Positions 18,301 through 26,101 are shown, counted from the stretch's first letter. The stretch is DNA of 64,000 nt from Flavobacteriaceae bacterium (GCA_020435965.1 JAGQYS010000026.1:1-64000), one strand, 5' to 3'. Numbers and translations: made by a program. The notes: generated by a model not told the origin, from the sequence alone.

Positions 18301-18738
18301 TGAAATCTTTAGTGTATTGCGTTCTAACTCCCTTCGTGTTACTACTTTTTCAAAAAGTGCATCAGGATAAGTAACAATAATAGCAGGTTTTTTTCTAGAA
18401 TTTATTCGGTTTAAAACCTCAGCTCTAAGCAGTACGTTTGCATTATCAGTTTCTTCTATTTGGTATGGTCTTCTGTAACTTCCAGGATAAAACAAAACGT
18501 CCTTTTCAGAAAGCAGTTCTTCAAGGTCATTTAAATAAAAAGCCGCTTCCTCTTTATCGTTAAATATGAGCAAGAATGGCTTATCAGCCTTTTTAAATAA
18601 TTCGGTTAAAACAAAAGATAACGACGAACCAACTAGACCTTTTAAATGTGCTCTTGCTTGATTTTGGGCAACAATAGTTTGCAGTTTTTGCAGTTGCAAA
18701 GACCGTTCAAAGTTTTGAGAGATAAGGGATTTACTCAC
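15358..18738 (-). CDS. mfd: Transcription-repair coupling factor Mfd
   Basis: The 1126-residue protein releases stalled RNA polymerase at DNA lesions and recruits UvrA. Visible parts in order are a UvrB-like N-terminal module, an RNA polymerase-interaction domain (LDVGDYVTHIDHGIGRFGGL), helicase motif I (GDVGFGKTEVAIRAAFKA), the DEEQ box (VDEEQKFG), motif III (TLTATPIPRTL), motif VI (QMRGRVGRSNKKAFCYF) and the C-terminal TRCF domain. The start is GTG at 18738 (MSKSLISQ); no in-frame ATG lies nearby. Around residues 309-316 the sequence GASTMLSNQ comes from an in-frame REP-like repeat. Confidence 0.95.
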   Translation of the reverse strand: MSKSLISQNFERSLQLQKLQTIVAQNQARAHLKGLVGSSLSFVLTELFKKADKPFLLIFNDKEEAAFYLNDLEELLSEKDVLFYPGSYRRPYQIEETDNANVLLRAEVLNRINSRKKPAIIVTYPDALFEKVVTRRELERNTLKISLNDNLSIDFVNEMLFEYHFKRVDFVTEPGEFSVRGGIVDVFSFSHDEPYRIEFFGDEVDSIRTFDVETQLSTEQVKKINIIPNVANKFLEESRQSFLDYIAQKTVVFIKNTDVLFPRIDEFYTKAVGTFNNLPSDIKHAKPEELFCNSEVLKKQFLNFSLVEFGASTMLSNQDSDNSQVVTFNISPQPSFNKQFDLLIENLKSNHNKGYTNYLSCISEQQAKRFHDIFDDVGTEQSRSIEQDVHYNTFVLSLYQGFIDHDNKVVCYTDHQIFERYHKFHLKNGYAKKQAITLKELTNLDVGDYVTHIDHGIGRFGGLQKIEVEGKKQEAIKLVYGERDVLYLSIHSLHKITKFNGKDGKPPKIYKLGSKAWKTLKQKTKSRVKEIAFNLIKLYAKRKLEKGFQYRPDSYMQHELEASFLYEDTPDQITATADIKADMESEQPMDRLVCGDVGFGKTEVAIRAAFKAVDNGKQVAILVPTTILAYQHYRTLTERLKDFPVTISYLNRFRSAKQKRETLESLEKGSLDIVIGTHQLVNKNVKFKDLGLLIVDEEQKFGVAVKEKLKTIKENVDVLTLTATPIPRTLQFSLMAARDLSVITTPPPNRYPIESHVIRFNEETIRDAVSYEIQRGGQIFFIHNRIENIKEVAGMIQRLVPDAKIGIGHGQMEGKKLEHLMLAFMNGEFDVLVSTTIVESGLDVPNANTIFINNANNFGLSDLHQMRGRVGRSNKKAFCYFITPEYSAMTNDARKRITALEQHTELGSGFNIAMKDLEIRGAGDLLGGEQSGFINEIGFDTYQKILNEAIEELKENEFKDLYNDQGKEKVYVKDITIDTDFELLFPDDYVNNIAERLNLYTELNELKNEEELKAFESRLVDRFGDMPIQVVDLLNSVRIKWIATKLGFEKIVMKHNKLVGYFIKDQQSSFYQSTGFTKVLQYIQANPTACKMKEKQTRQGLRLLLTFDNVKSVDKALKVLQPIVKQ
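17787..17812. repeat. REP-like repeat inside mfd
   Basis: The stretch begins GGTTGCTGAGCATTGTCGAA and continues GCACCA. It resembles another common flavobacterial REP form and is related to the copy in metG (cttcgac and gctcagc cores). Translated on the minus strand it gives GASTMLSN, within a divergent part of Mfd, with no frame disruption. Confidence 0.5.
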
Positions 18739-18949
18739 TCAGAAAAAATTTATGCAAAAGTACATGAATTTTTTCATTTTGAAATTAACAAAAACACAAT
18801 TAAAATATTCATGTACTAATGTAATGGCTACTGATGTAAAACTAAATTTTGTAATTTTTAAAAAACAAAATTTAGTTTTTACAGAATAAATATAGATTAA
18901 TTGTTTATTAGAATTTTAATTTTTATAGTCTTAAAAATGTTATTAGTGT
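18739..18949. other. Divergent intergenic region between mfd and the TerB-like gene, with a palindrome
   Basis: This AT-rich stretch holds one clear inverted repeat: ACTAAATTTTGT (18841-18852) and ACAAAATTTAGT (18865-18876), with a 12-nt spacer. It could be an operator or a T-rich hairpin. No gene, RNA or promoter for mfd could be recognised with confidence. Confidence 0.4.
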
Positions 18950-18957
18950 TATATTTG
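18950..18957 (+). promoter_or_regulatory. Bacteroidetes -7 promoter box for the TerB-like gene
   Basis: TATATTTG is an exact match to TAnnTTTG and lies 25 bp before the ATG at 18983. No clear TTTG-type -33 box was seen upstream. Confidence 0.6.
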
Positions 18958-18982
18958 CAGAACAAAAATTTTAATACAAGAT

Positions 18983-19414
18983 ATGTCAATTTCAGATTTA
19001 TTTGATAGTGGTTTTAAAAAGCGTAATGAAGACCATTTTGCCGCTATTGTAAGAGTTGCTATGAGCGACGGAATAATTAATGAAGCAGAAAAAGCGTTTT
19101 TAGACCGTTTGGCTAGAAATTTAAATATTTCAGACTTAGAGTATAAGCAAATATTAAAGGATTATCAATCTCATCCAATTAATCCACCTTTATTTTATGA
19201 CAGACGTTTGGAACGTTTGTACGATTTGGCCAGGATGGTTTGGGCAGATCATATTGAAGGTGATAACCAAGTAAAAATGCTCAGGAAATTTTGTATTGGA
19301 TTAGGCTTTAAACCAGAGAATGTAGAATATATTACTGATAAGGCTTTAAAATTAGTCCATCAAGAAGTAGATCTTGATACGTTTATTGAAGAAATGAAAA
19401 CTATGAATCAATAA
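18983..19414 (+). CDS. TerB-like tellurite-resistance-type protein
   Basis: The product is a 143-residue all-helical soluble protein. The TerB-like fold is suggested by FAAIVRVAMSDGIINEAEKAFLDRLA, with the acidic DG...E..E metal-binding pattern, and by the second helical pair RLYDLARMVWADHIEGDNQV with another D/E cluster. Members are linked to tellurite and envelope stress, but most stand-alone copies have no proven function. It is monocistronic, with its own promoter box and a strong shared terminator with fbp. Confidence 0.75.
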   Translation: MSISDLFDSGFKKRNEDHFAAIVRVAMSDGIINEAEKAFLDRLARNLNISDLEYKQILKDYQSHPINPPLFYDRRLERLYDLARMVWADHIEGDNQVKMLRKFCIGLGFKPENVEYITDKALKLVHQEVDLDTFIEEMKTMNQ

Positions 19415-19423
19415 TTTAGTGAT

Positions 19424-19455
19424 AAAAAAAGCGAGCTGTTTAGCTCGCTTTTTTT
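19424..19455. terminator. Bidirectional terminator between the TerB-like gene and fbp
   Basis: AAAAAAAGCGAGCT pairs with AGCTCGCTTTTTTT around a GTTT loop. The convergent genes on both sides end just outside it. Confidence 0.92.
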
Positions 19456-19458
19456 ATG

Positions 19459-20463
19459 TTAGGCGTTTTGCATAAATTCTTCGACTTTTTCAACCATATT
19501 TTTGCTACCACAAAAAAATGGCACACGTTGGTGAAGCTTTGTTGGTTGAATATCCAATATTCTTGTAAATCCATCGCTTGCTTTACCATTAGCTTGCTCT
19601 GCTAAGAAAGCCATTGGATTGCATTCATACAACAAACGTAATTTACCGTTAGAGTGCAAAGAACTCTTTGGGTACAAATAAATACCTCCTTTTATCATGT
19701 TTCTGTGAAAATCAGAAACCAAAGAGCCAATATACCTGCTTGTATATGGTCTATCGCCTTCTTCCATTTGGCAATATTTTATGTAATTTTTTATGCCTTG
19801 CGGAAAATGAATATAATTCCCTTCATTTACCGAATAAATTTTTCCATTTTCAGGAAACTTCATATTGGGATGAGACAAATAAAAAGTGCCAATAGCAGGA
19901 TTTAACGTAAAACCATTTACACCATCTCCTGTAGTATAAACCAACATAGTTGACGTTCCATAAATAACATATCCAGCAGCTACTTGTTTATTACCTTGTT
20001 GTAAGAAATCATCTATAGTTACAGGAGTTCCAACCTGAGTAACTCTTCTATATATAGAGAAAATAGTACCAACAGAGACATTCACATCAATGTTTGAAGA
20101 ACCATCTAAAGGATCTATTAATACTACATATTTATTCTGGTTATTTTCATCTTGGCTATTAATGGCAACAAAATGGTCTTCTTCTTCACTGGCAATACCG
20201 CACACAATGTTTCGCCTTGTCATGGCTTTAATAAACAAATCATTAGCAATAACATCTAATTTCTGCTGGTCCTCGCCTTGTATGTTTGTATCTCCTACAG
20301 CGCCGATAATATCAACCAATCCAGCTTTGTTTACTTCATGGTTTACAACTTTAGCTGCGAGTCTAATGGCATTGATTAATCGTGAAAGTTCACCAGATGT
20401 GTACTTAAACGATTTTTGGTTTTCAATAATAAATTCTCCTAAAGTTTGATTTTTTTGAGACAT
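19459..20463 (-). CDS. fbp: Class I fructose-1,6-bisphosphatase
   Basis: This gluconeogenic enzyme hydrolyses fructose-1,6-bisphosphate to fructose-6-phosphate. At 334 residues it has the class I length. The metal site motif is [20 protein letters not shown] (about residues 116-135), preceded by IASEEEDHF, and the substrate region is [22 protein letters not shown]. It is a cytoplasmic single-gene unit with a terminator directly downstream. The ATG at 20463 gives the expected N-terminus ([12 protein letters not shown]). Confidence 0.95.
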   Translation of the reverse strand: MSQKNQTLGEFIIENQKSFKYTSGELSRLINAIRLAAKVVNHEVNKAGLVDIIGAVGDTNIQGEDQQKLDVIANDLFIKAMTRRNIVCGIASEEEDHFVAINSQDENNQNKYVVLIDPLDGSSNIDVNVSVGTIFSIYRRVTQVGTPVTIDDFLQQGNKQVAAGYVIYGTSTMLVYTTGDGVNGFTLNPAIGTFYLSHPNMKFPENGKIYSVNEGNYIHFPQGIKNYIKYCQMEEGDRPYTSRYIGSLVSDFHRNMIKGGIYLYPKSSLHSNGKLRLLYECNPMAFLAEQANGKASDGFTRILDIQPTKLHQRVPFFCGSKNMVEKVEEFMQNA

Positions 20464-20559
20464 GTAACTGGCTGTGTGTTAGTTTCTGCAAATATCGTAC
20501 TTTTTAAGAAACTATATTGTTTAACTAAAATTTTATTAAACTAAAATATTAGCTTTCGC

Positions 20560-20567
20560 TATATTTG
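20560..20567 (+). promoter_or_regulatory. Bacteroidetes -7 box for the GNAT-aspartokinase pair
   Basis: TATATTTG matches the consensus exactly and lies 18 bp before the ATG at 20586. A possible earlier TTG start at 20565 falls inside this box and so cannot be translated from this promoter. Confidence 0.6.
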
Positions 20568-20585
20568 AAGCTCAATATTACACAC

Positions 20586-21068
20586 ATGGATTTTACAATT
20601 AGAAATGCTACAAAGCACGATATGCCAGCTGTTTTAGAATTAATCGTTGAACTAGCGGTTTTTGAAGAAGAACCAGATGCTGTAGAAGTCACTACAGAAA
20701 GCCTTATTGCTGACGGTTTCGGCAACCAACCAGTATTTAAGTGCTTTGTTGCCGAAGTTAACGATAAAGTTGTTGGCGCAGCAGTTGTTTACAACAGGTT
20801 TTCAACTTGGAAAGGTAAAATTTTACATCTTGAAGATTTAATTGTTAATCAAAGCATGAGAGGTCATGGCATTGGTTCTGCTTTGTTGGATGAAGTTGTA
20901 AAATATGGTCACAGTCTTGGTGCAAAACGCATCAATTGGGAAGTGATTAGTTGGAATGAAGGTGCCATAAAGTTGTACGAACGAAAAGGTGCTAAAGTGT
21001 TACGTGACTGGAACGTGGTACATCTAGATGAAAACGCAATTAAAAACTATATAGCAAACTTAAGCTAA
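20586..21068 (+). CDS. GNAT family N-acetyltransferase (diamine-acetyltransferase-like)
   Basis: The 160-residue protein has the GNAT fold. Visible motifs are FTIRNATKHDMPAVLELIVE at the N-terminus, LHLEDLIV followed by MRGHGIGSALLDEV (the R/Q-x-x-G-x-G/A acetyl-CoA site) and ISWNEGAIKLYERKGA. This arrangement is like the spermidine/thialysine acetyltransferase group, but the substrate cannot be read from sequence. Its stop overlaps the aspartate kinase ATG by one base (TAATG), so the two are translationally coupled. Confidence 0.8.
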   Translation: MDFTIRNATKHDMPAVLELIVELAVFEEEPDAVEVTTESLIADGFGNQPVFKCFVAEVNDKVVGAAVVYNRFSTWKGKILHLEDLIVNQSMRGHGIGSALLDEVVKYGHSLGAKRINWEVISWNEGAIKLYERKGAKVLRDWNVVHLDENAIKNYIANLS

Positions 21069-22318
21069 TGCGCATATTTAAATTTGGAGGTGCTTCGGTT
21101 AAAGATGCTGAAGGTGTGAAAAATTTGGTTAAAGTTCTTTCAGAAACAGGACATGACAATATGCTTGTTGTTGTTTCAGCTATGGGGAAAACCACTAATG
21201 CCTTGGAGAAAGTAATCCATAATTACTTTGATAATACCAAGGAACTGCAAAGCTCCATACAAGATATCAAGAAATTCCACAATGCCATTTTATTGGATTT
21301 ATTTGATTCTGATAGCCATAAGATTTTTACTCAAGTTGAAGATTTTTTCAAGGATCTTACCACGTTTTTCAATCGAAATAAATCCCCTGATTATAATTAT
21401 GTTTACGATCAGGTTGTTGGTTATGGCGAGCTAGTTTCAACAATAATAGTAAGTGCTTACTTAAATGAAATTGGCATTAAAAACAATTGGCTAGATGTAA
21501 GAGAATATATAAAAACCGATAATTATTACAGAAACGCAAAAATTGATTGGAAAACAACGCAGCAGCTCATTTCAAAAGGTATAAAACCCAATCAACTCAA
21601 TATTACACAAGGTTTTCTAGGAAGCGATTCCAATAACTTTACAACAACCTTAGGCAGAGAAGGAAGTGATTATACTGCTGCTGTATTTGCATATTGCTTA
21701 AATGCTAATAATGTAACCATCTGGAAAGATGTCCCAGGAGTTCTAAACGCAGATCCTAGATACTTTGAAAACGCACAATTGCTTAACCAAATTTCTTATC
21801 GCGAGGCCATAGAGCTTGCTTTCTATGGTGCTTCAGTTATTCATCCTAAAACGCTTCAACCTTTACAGCAAAAGGAAATTCCATTGTTTGTAAAGTCCTT
21901 TTTTAACCCAAAAAATGATGGTACATGTGTCGGCAAAGGAAAGACATTAGACCCAATGACACCTTGCTTTATTGTAAGAAAAAACCAGGTGCTTATTGAG
22001 CTTTCATCATTAGATTTTAGTTTTATTGTTGAAGAAAACATCAGCGAAATTTTCAACCTTTTGCATTTATACAAAATGAAAGTTGATGTGATCCAGAACT
22101 CAGCCATTAGCTTTTCGGTTTGTGTAGATAACAATTACAACAACTTAGACAAGCTTCTTTTACACTTAAAAGCAAAATTTAAAGTAACATTTCACGAAAA
22201 TGTCTCTCTTTACACTATAAGGCATTATACTAAAGAAGCTATTAATCAATTAGAAGAAAACAAAACCGTTTTATTGAAACAAATTTACAACGAAACCGTT
22301 CAAATAGTAACCAAATAA
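21068..22318 (+). CDS. Aspartate kinase
   Basis: The enzyme phosphorylates aspartate, the first step to lysine, threonine and methionine. The N-terminus KFGGASVKDAEGV is the aspartokinase ATP-site signature; TTLGREGSDYTAAVFAY (about residues 194-210) and WKDVPGVLNADPRYF complete the kinase domain. The last 120 residues form a reduced ACT-type regulatory region (QVLIELSSLDFSFIVEENIS). The length, 416 residues, fits a monofunctional enzyme. The gene starts within the stop codon of the GNAT gene. Confidence 0.9.
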   Translation: MRIFKFGGASVKDAEGVKNLVKVLSETGHDNMLVVVSAMGKTTNALEKVIHNYFDNTKELQSSIQDIKKFHNAILLDLFDSDSHKIFTQVEDFFKDLTTFFNRNKSPDYNYVYDQVVGYGELVSTIIVSAYLNEIGIKNNWLDVREYIKTDNYYRNAKIDWKTTQQLISKGIKPNQLNITQGFLGSDSNNFTTTLGREGSDYTAAVFAYCLNANNVTIWKDVPGVLNADPRYFENAQLLNQISYREAIELAFYGASVIHPKTLQPLQQKEIPLFVKSFFNPKNDGTCVGKGKTLDPMTPCFIVRKNQVLIELSSLDFSFIVEENISEIFNLLHLYKMKVDVIQNSAISFSVCVDNNYNNLDKLLLHLKAKFKVTFHENVSLYTIRHYTKEAINQLEENKTVLLKQIYNETVQIVTK

Positions 22319-22323
22319 ATGTG

Positions 22324-22331
22324 TAGATTTG
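22324..22331 (+). promoter_or_regulatory. Bacteroidetes -7 box for the OlsF-like gene
   Basis: TAGATTTG matches TAnnTTTG, 22 bp before the ATG at 22354, just past the aspartate kinase stop. Confidence 0.5.
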
Positions 22332-22353
22332 TAATCCTCACTAATAATAGCAA

Positions 22354-24177
22354 ATGAGTTTAGTTACAGCCAAAGAAGTCGCCAAAGCGATACATTTTGA
22401 TAAATATGGATTTATCGGAACTTTCTTTGGTTGGATATTAATGAAGCTTCTTAATATCTCTACCATAAATAAAATTTACAATAGAAACAAACACCTAAGC
22501 GACCTTTCTTTTTTAAATGCTTTATTAGACGATTTTCAAATTAAATTTGAAATCCCAGAAGAAGACTTAAAACGACTTCCTAAAGAAGGTGCCTATATTA
22601 CTGTTTCCAACCATCCACTTGGTGGTATTGATGGCATTTTACTTTTAAAATTAATGTTGGAACAACGTAGTGATTTTAAAATTATTGGTAATTTTTTACT
22701 GCATCGTATCGAGCCTTTAAAGCCATACATTATGCCTGTAAATCCTTTTGAAGACAGAAAGGATGTTAAGTCTAGTGTTACTGGTTTTAAAAATTCGTTA
22801 CTGCATTTAAAAGATGGAAAACCTTTAGGTATTTTTCCTGCAGGAGAAGTTTCAACGTATAAAGACGGAAAATTGATGGTTGACAAGCCTTGGGAAGAAG
22901 CTGCCATGAAATTGGTTCAAAAAGCTAAAGTCCCTGTGGTTCCTATTTATTTTCATGCAAAAAACAGTAAGTTATTTTATAAGCTCTCAAAAATCAATGA
23001 CACCTTTAGAACCGCAAAACTGCCTTCTGAGTTACTAACGCAAAAACGACGAACCATAAAAGTACGCATTGGAAGACCAATATCTGTTGCTGACCAACAA
23101 GAGCACCAATCCTTACCAGAGTTTTCAGAGTTTATAAGAAGAAAAACCTATATGTTGGCAAACGCTTTTGAAGATAAACCTAATCGTTTAGAGAATATTT
23201 CATCTACTTTAAAAGCCCCTAAAATTCCTAAAAAAATTGTAACTCCTGTAAAAACTGAGTTAATGGTTAAGGAGATTGAAACCTTAAAAGAAGGTGATTA
23301 TAGATTGTTGCAAAGTAAAAATTATGAAGTATATCTAGCTCCAGCTAGCAAACTACCAAATATACTTAGAGAAATTGGTAGACTGCGTGAAATCACCTTT
23401 CGTGAAGTTGGTGAAGGCACCAATGAGGCCATTGACCTTGATAAGTTTGACACTTATTATCACCACATGTTTCTTTGGGATAATGAAGCCAATCTTATTG
23501 CTGGTGCCTACAGAATGGGCTTGGGTTCTAGAATTTTTGAGAAGTATGGTATTGATGGGTTTTATCTTCAAGATCTTTTTAGGTTTGAACCTGAGCTTTA
23601 CAAAATGATGAGCGAATCTATTGAAATGGGAAGAGCCTTCATTATAAAAAGCTATCAGCAAAAACCGATGCCATTGTTTTTGTTATGGAAAGGGATTGTA
23701 CATACAACGCTTCGTTTTCCAGAGCACAAATATTTAATTGGTGGCGTGAGCATTAGCAATCAGTTTTCAAACTTCTCAAAAAGTTTGATGATTGAGTTTA
23801 TGAAATCACATTATTATGATCCTTATTTAGCGCAATATGTGCATCCTAAAAAAGAGTTTAAGGTGAAATTAAAAGATGCTGATAAGGACTTTGTTTTTGA
23901 CGAAACTGAAGCAGACCTTAATAAATTTGATAAAATTATTGATGAAATAGAACCTGGAGCTTTACGTCTACCTGTTTTACTCAAGAAATACATTAAACAA
24001 AATGCACGTTTAATGGCTTTTAACGTCGATCCTTTATTTAATAATTCGGTTGATGGATTGATGTACATTAAAATTGCCGACTTACCTGATAGCACTGTAC
24101 GTCCTGTTATGGAAGAATTTCAGGCTGAATTGGAAGCTAAGATTTCTGGGCAGTATAATAATGACTTGGACAACTAA
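22354..24177 (+). CDS. Bifunctional lipid acyltransferase, OlsF/GlsF-like (amino-acid lipid synthesis)
   Basis: The 607-residue protein has two acyltransferase parts. The N-terminal PlsC-like domain shows the H-x4-D motif in SNHPLGGIDG (about residues 87-96) and FPAGEVS further on, so it can O-acylate a lyso-lipid. The C-terminal half is an OlsB/hemolysin-like N-acyltransferase (LREITFREVGEGTNEAIDLD, MGRAFI). The same two-domain layout is known in OlsF, which makes ornithine lipids in Flavobacterium and Serratia. The amino acid used (ornithine, glycine or other) cannot be told. It has its own promoter box and its 3' end overlaps arsC by 4 bp. Confidence 0.75.
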   Translation: MSLVTAKEVAKAIHFDKYGFIGTFFGWILMKLLNISTINKIYNRNKHLSDLSFLNALLDDFQIKFEIPEEDLKRLPKEGAYITVSNHPLGGIDGILLLKLMLEQRSDFKIIGNFLLHRIEPLKPYIMPVNPFEDRKDVKSSVTGFKNSLLHLKDGKPLGIFPAGEVSTYKDGKLMVDKPWEEAAMKLVQKAKVPVVPIYFHAKNSKLFYKLSKINDTFRTAKLPSELLTQKRRTIKVRIGRPISVADQQEHQSLPEFSEFIRRKTYMLANAFEDKPNRLENISSTLKAPKIPKKIVTPVKTELMVKEIETLKEGDYRLLQSKNYEVYLAPASKLPNILREIGRLREITFREVGEGTNEAIDLDKFDTYYHHMFLWDNEANLIAGAYRMGLGSRIFEKYGIDGFYLQDLFRFEPELYKMMSESIEMGRAFIIKSYQQKPMPLFLLWKGIVHTTLRFPEHKYLIGGVSISNQFSNFSKSLMIEFMKSHYYDPYLAQYVHPKKEFKVKLKDADKDFVFDETEADLNKFDKIIDEIEPGALRLPVLLKKYIKQNARLMAFNVDPLFNNSVDGLMYIKIADLPDSTVRPVMEEFQAELEAKISGQYNNDLDN

Positions 24178-24602
24178 TCTTTCAAGTTATTTTTACTAAT
24201 AAATTCCATGATATAATTTTTTATCTCATTCTTCGTTTTTAAAAAAGCAGCATGTTTTTCGGTATCTGTTCCTTTTACTTTTGAAGGATCAAAAAAGTTA
24301 TGGTGCAATCTTATTGCATTCTTACTTGGTATAAAAGGACAGTTTTCATTGGCATGATCACAAACCGTTATAATATAATTAAAATCGATATCTGAATATT
24401 CATCCACATGGTTTGAGGTGTGGCCAGAAATATCAATACCATCTTCTTTCATAATAGATACTGCTCCAGGATTTAAACCATGTGTCTCTATTCCTGCGCT
24501 ATAAACCTTCACTTTTCTATTATCCAAAAAATGATTTAAATAACCATGTGCCATTTGGCTTCTACAGGAATTTCCTGTACATAATACGAGAATATTTTTC
24601 AT
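24174..24602 (-). CDS. arsC: Arsenate reductase, thioredoxin-coupled (low-molecular-weight phosphatase type)
   Basis: The enzyme reduces arsenate to arsenite in the cytoplasm. The N-terminal P-loop LCTGNSCRSQMAHGYLNHF holds the nucleophilic Cys8 and the redox pair sits in ITVCDHANENCPF (a C-x6-C pair near residue 80), as in the Staphylococcus-type enzyme. Its 142 residues are standard. It is the last gene of the arsR-DUF6428-arsN-arsC unit and overlaps the 3' end of the convergent OlsF-like gene by 4 bp. No arsenite exporter gene is adjacent. Confidence 0.9.
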   Translation of the reverse strand: MKNILVLCTGNSCRSQMAHGYLNHFLDNRKVKVYSAGIETHGLNPGAVSIMKEDGIDISGHTSNHVDEYSDIDFNYIITVCDHANENCPFIPSKNAIRLHHNFFDPSKVKGTDTEKHAAFLKTKNEIKNYIMEFISKNNLKD

Positions 24603-24620
24603 TAAAATATATTGTTTTTG

Positions 24621-24655
24621 GTAGATTCAGCATTAAGTGCGGAATGACAAATCAA
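24621..24655. repeat. Degenerate REP-like element between arsN and arsC
   Basis: The element reads GTAGATTCAGCATTAAGTGC then GGAATGACAAATC. The AGATT start and GAATGACA end match the ends of the element at 25155, but the middle has decayed. It fills the only spacer between arsC and arsN. Confidence 0.4.
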
Positions 24656-24657
24656 AT

Positions 24658-25149
24658 TTAATTTATTTTTTTACTTCTTCTTTCCATCAGCACATTATCG
24701 TGCCAAGTATCATTAAGTTTACCTATTTTTTCTCTTACTCCAACAATTCTAAAACCGCATTGTTTATGTAGTTGAATGCTTGCATTATTTTCAGCAAAAA
24801 TTCCAGCTTGTAAAGTCCAAAAGCCATTATTTTCACTTTCATTAACCAAAGCATCTAACAATTGCTTACCTACACCTTTTCCTCTTTGGTTTTTGGCAAT
24901 ATATATAGTAACCTCTGCAACACCTTTGTAAACTTCGCGCTTTGACACTTGTGACAATACTGCAAAACCAACAACCTTCTTATCAGATTCAGCAATTAAA
25001 CGACATTGTTTTAAAAACTTTTCATCCCAAGCACTAATTGAAGGTACTTTGGTTTCAAAAGTTGCAATTCCAGTAGCAATACCTTCTGCATAAATTTTTG
25101 AAACCGAAGTCCAATCTTGTTTATTAAATGTTCTGAAAGTGAGATTCAT
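24658..25149 (-). CDS. ArsN-type GNAT acetyltransferase (phosphinothricin-acetyltransferase family)
   Basis: The 163-residue protein has the strong signature of the PAT/ArsN1 group: IYAEGIATGIATFET near the N-terminus, EVTIYIAKNQRGKGVGKQLL as the acetyl-CoA loop, and FWTLQAGIFAENNASIQLH. Known ArsN1 enzymes N-acetylate arsinothricin or phosphinothricin, and the gene is common in arsenic operons. Its place between DUF6428 and arsC supports an arsenical substrate. The ATG at 25149 gives the normal N-terminus. REP-like elements flank it on both sides. Confidence 0.8.
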   Translation of the reverse strand: MNLTFRTFNKQDWTSVSKIYAEGIATGIATFETKVPSISAWDEKFLKQCRLIAESDKKVVGFAVLSQVSKREVYKGVAEVTIYIAKNQRGKGVGKQLLDALVNESENNGFWTLQAGIFAENNASIQLHKQCGFRIVGVREKIGKLNDTWHDNVLMERRSKKIN

Positions 25150-25154
25150 TTGAT

Positions 25155-25182
25155 GAGATTCTTCGCTTAGCTCTGAATGACA
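25155..25182. repeat. REP-like element between DUF6428 and arsN
   Basis: The sequence GAGATTCTTCGCTTAGCTCT followed by GAATGACA is the classic Bacteroidetes repeat (reverse complement begins TGTCATTCAGAGC). It sits in the 39-bp spacer within the arsenic operon. Confidence 0.65.
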
Positions 25183-25188
25183 AAACGA

Positions 25189-25686
25189 TTAACAACAATT
25201 TCCGTCTGGTGAGCAACAAGGTTCATCTGAAACTAAAGCAGCTTTTACTTCTTCTACAACTCCACAAACTGTTTTTGCTTTGCAATCGGTTTTTTCTACG
25301 CCTAATTTAATAATTAAGTTATTGTCTTGTATTTCGAAATCGTTCACAAACATTTGTGCTGTGTGAAATGTTTTGTTGCTGTACTCAAATTTAAGTTCAG
25401 CTTCCATATCATAAGGTTTCATTTTTCCAACCTTATTTAAAATACTTAACGCCTTGAAAACAGTCATGAAATCACGCTTACCAATTTCCATGGGACTTTC
25501 CCAAAGCTGAATTATAGTTTCGTTCCAAGAATCAGTTCCAGCACCACAATCAACAGAATCAATCTTTATGTGTTTTACTTCAGTGATATGGTAATTAGCT
25601 TTTACAAATTCGTGAAACTTATACTCAAATAATAACGATTTTTCTTTATGAGCGTTGAGGATTTCAAATAGTTCTCTTGTTTTCAT
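25189..25686 (-). CDS. DUF6428-family protein with Cys-rich C-terminal tail
   Basis: The 165-residue cytoplasmic protein belongs, as far as I recognise it, to a family found next to ArsR in Bacteroidetes arsenic operons; its function is unknown. The fold is mixed alpha/beta with the conserved SVDCGAGTDSWNETIIQLWE region (about residues 44-63). Two cysteines follow at about 135-140 (DCKAKTVC), and the very end reads CCSPDGNCC (157-165). Four thiols in nine residues suit binding of arsenite or another thiophilic metal. A hairpin separates it from arsR. Confidence 0.65.
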   Translation of the reverse strand: MKTRELFEILNAHKEKSLLFEYKFHEFVKANYHITEVKHIKIDSVDCGAGTDSWNETIIQLWESPMEIGKRDFMTVFKALSILNKVGKMKPYDMEAELKFEYSNKTFHTAQMFVNDFEIQDNNLIIKLGVEKTDCKAKTVCGVVEEVKAALVSDEPCCSPDGNCC

Positions 25687-25720
25687 GTTCTTGTTGTTTA
25701 ATTTTTTTAAACTTGAATGA

Positions 25721-25742
25721 CATAAATCAATTATGATTTATG
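25721..25742. repeat. Hairpin between arsR and DUF6428
   Basis: CATAAATCA and TGATTTATG pair around an ATTA loop. There is no long T-tract, so it is more likely an mRNA processing or stability element than a terminator. Confidence 0.4.
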
Positions 25743-25744
25743 GA

Positions 25745-26068
25745 TTAACAACATTTTGATTTTGTTGTTATAAAAAATGAGTTAAGGGTTTCTCTAAAGT
25801 TTTCAAAGGTTTCTAGATTAATACAATAACATTTTGCTTTTCCTTTATAGATTCCTTTTAACAAGCCAGCATCTGCAATAACTGTAAGATGTTGCGAAAT
25901 TGTGGCTTGAGATAAGCCTATTTCATCTACTAGATCGTTACATATACAACTTTCTTGTTCACTAATATATTTTAGTATTGATACTCGAGCTGGATGCGCA
26001 AACACCTTTGCTATTCTTGCAATTTCATTAATATAATCTGAATGAATAAACCGTTTTGTGACTCCCAT
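25745..26068 (-). CDS. arsR: ArsR/SmtB-family metalloregulator
   Basis: This 107-residue repressor has the winged-helix fold (HPARVSILKYISEQESC then GLSQATISQHLTVIADAGLL). Thiols that could sense arsenite are Cys41 and Cys43 in ESCICNDL, matching the metal site of classical ArsR (ELCVCDL), plus Cys80/Cys82 and the terminal pair Cys106/Cys107. A perfect 24-bp palindrome lies 34 bp upstream of the ATG and is its probable operator. Being first in the operon, it is autoregulated by that site. Neighbours arsN and arsC support an arsenic role. Confidence 0.87.
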   Translation of the reverse strand: MGVTKRFIHSDYINEIARIAKVFAHPARVSILKYISEQESCICNDLVDEIGLSQATISQHLTVIADAGLLKGIYKGKAKCYCINLETFENFRETLNSFFITTKSKCC

Positions 26069-26101
26069 TTTTGTTTATTTTTAAGCAAATATAACAATAT
26101 C

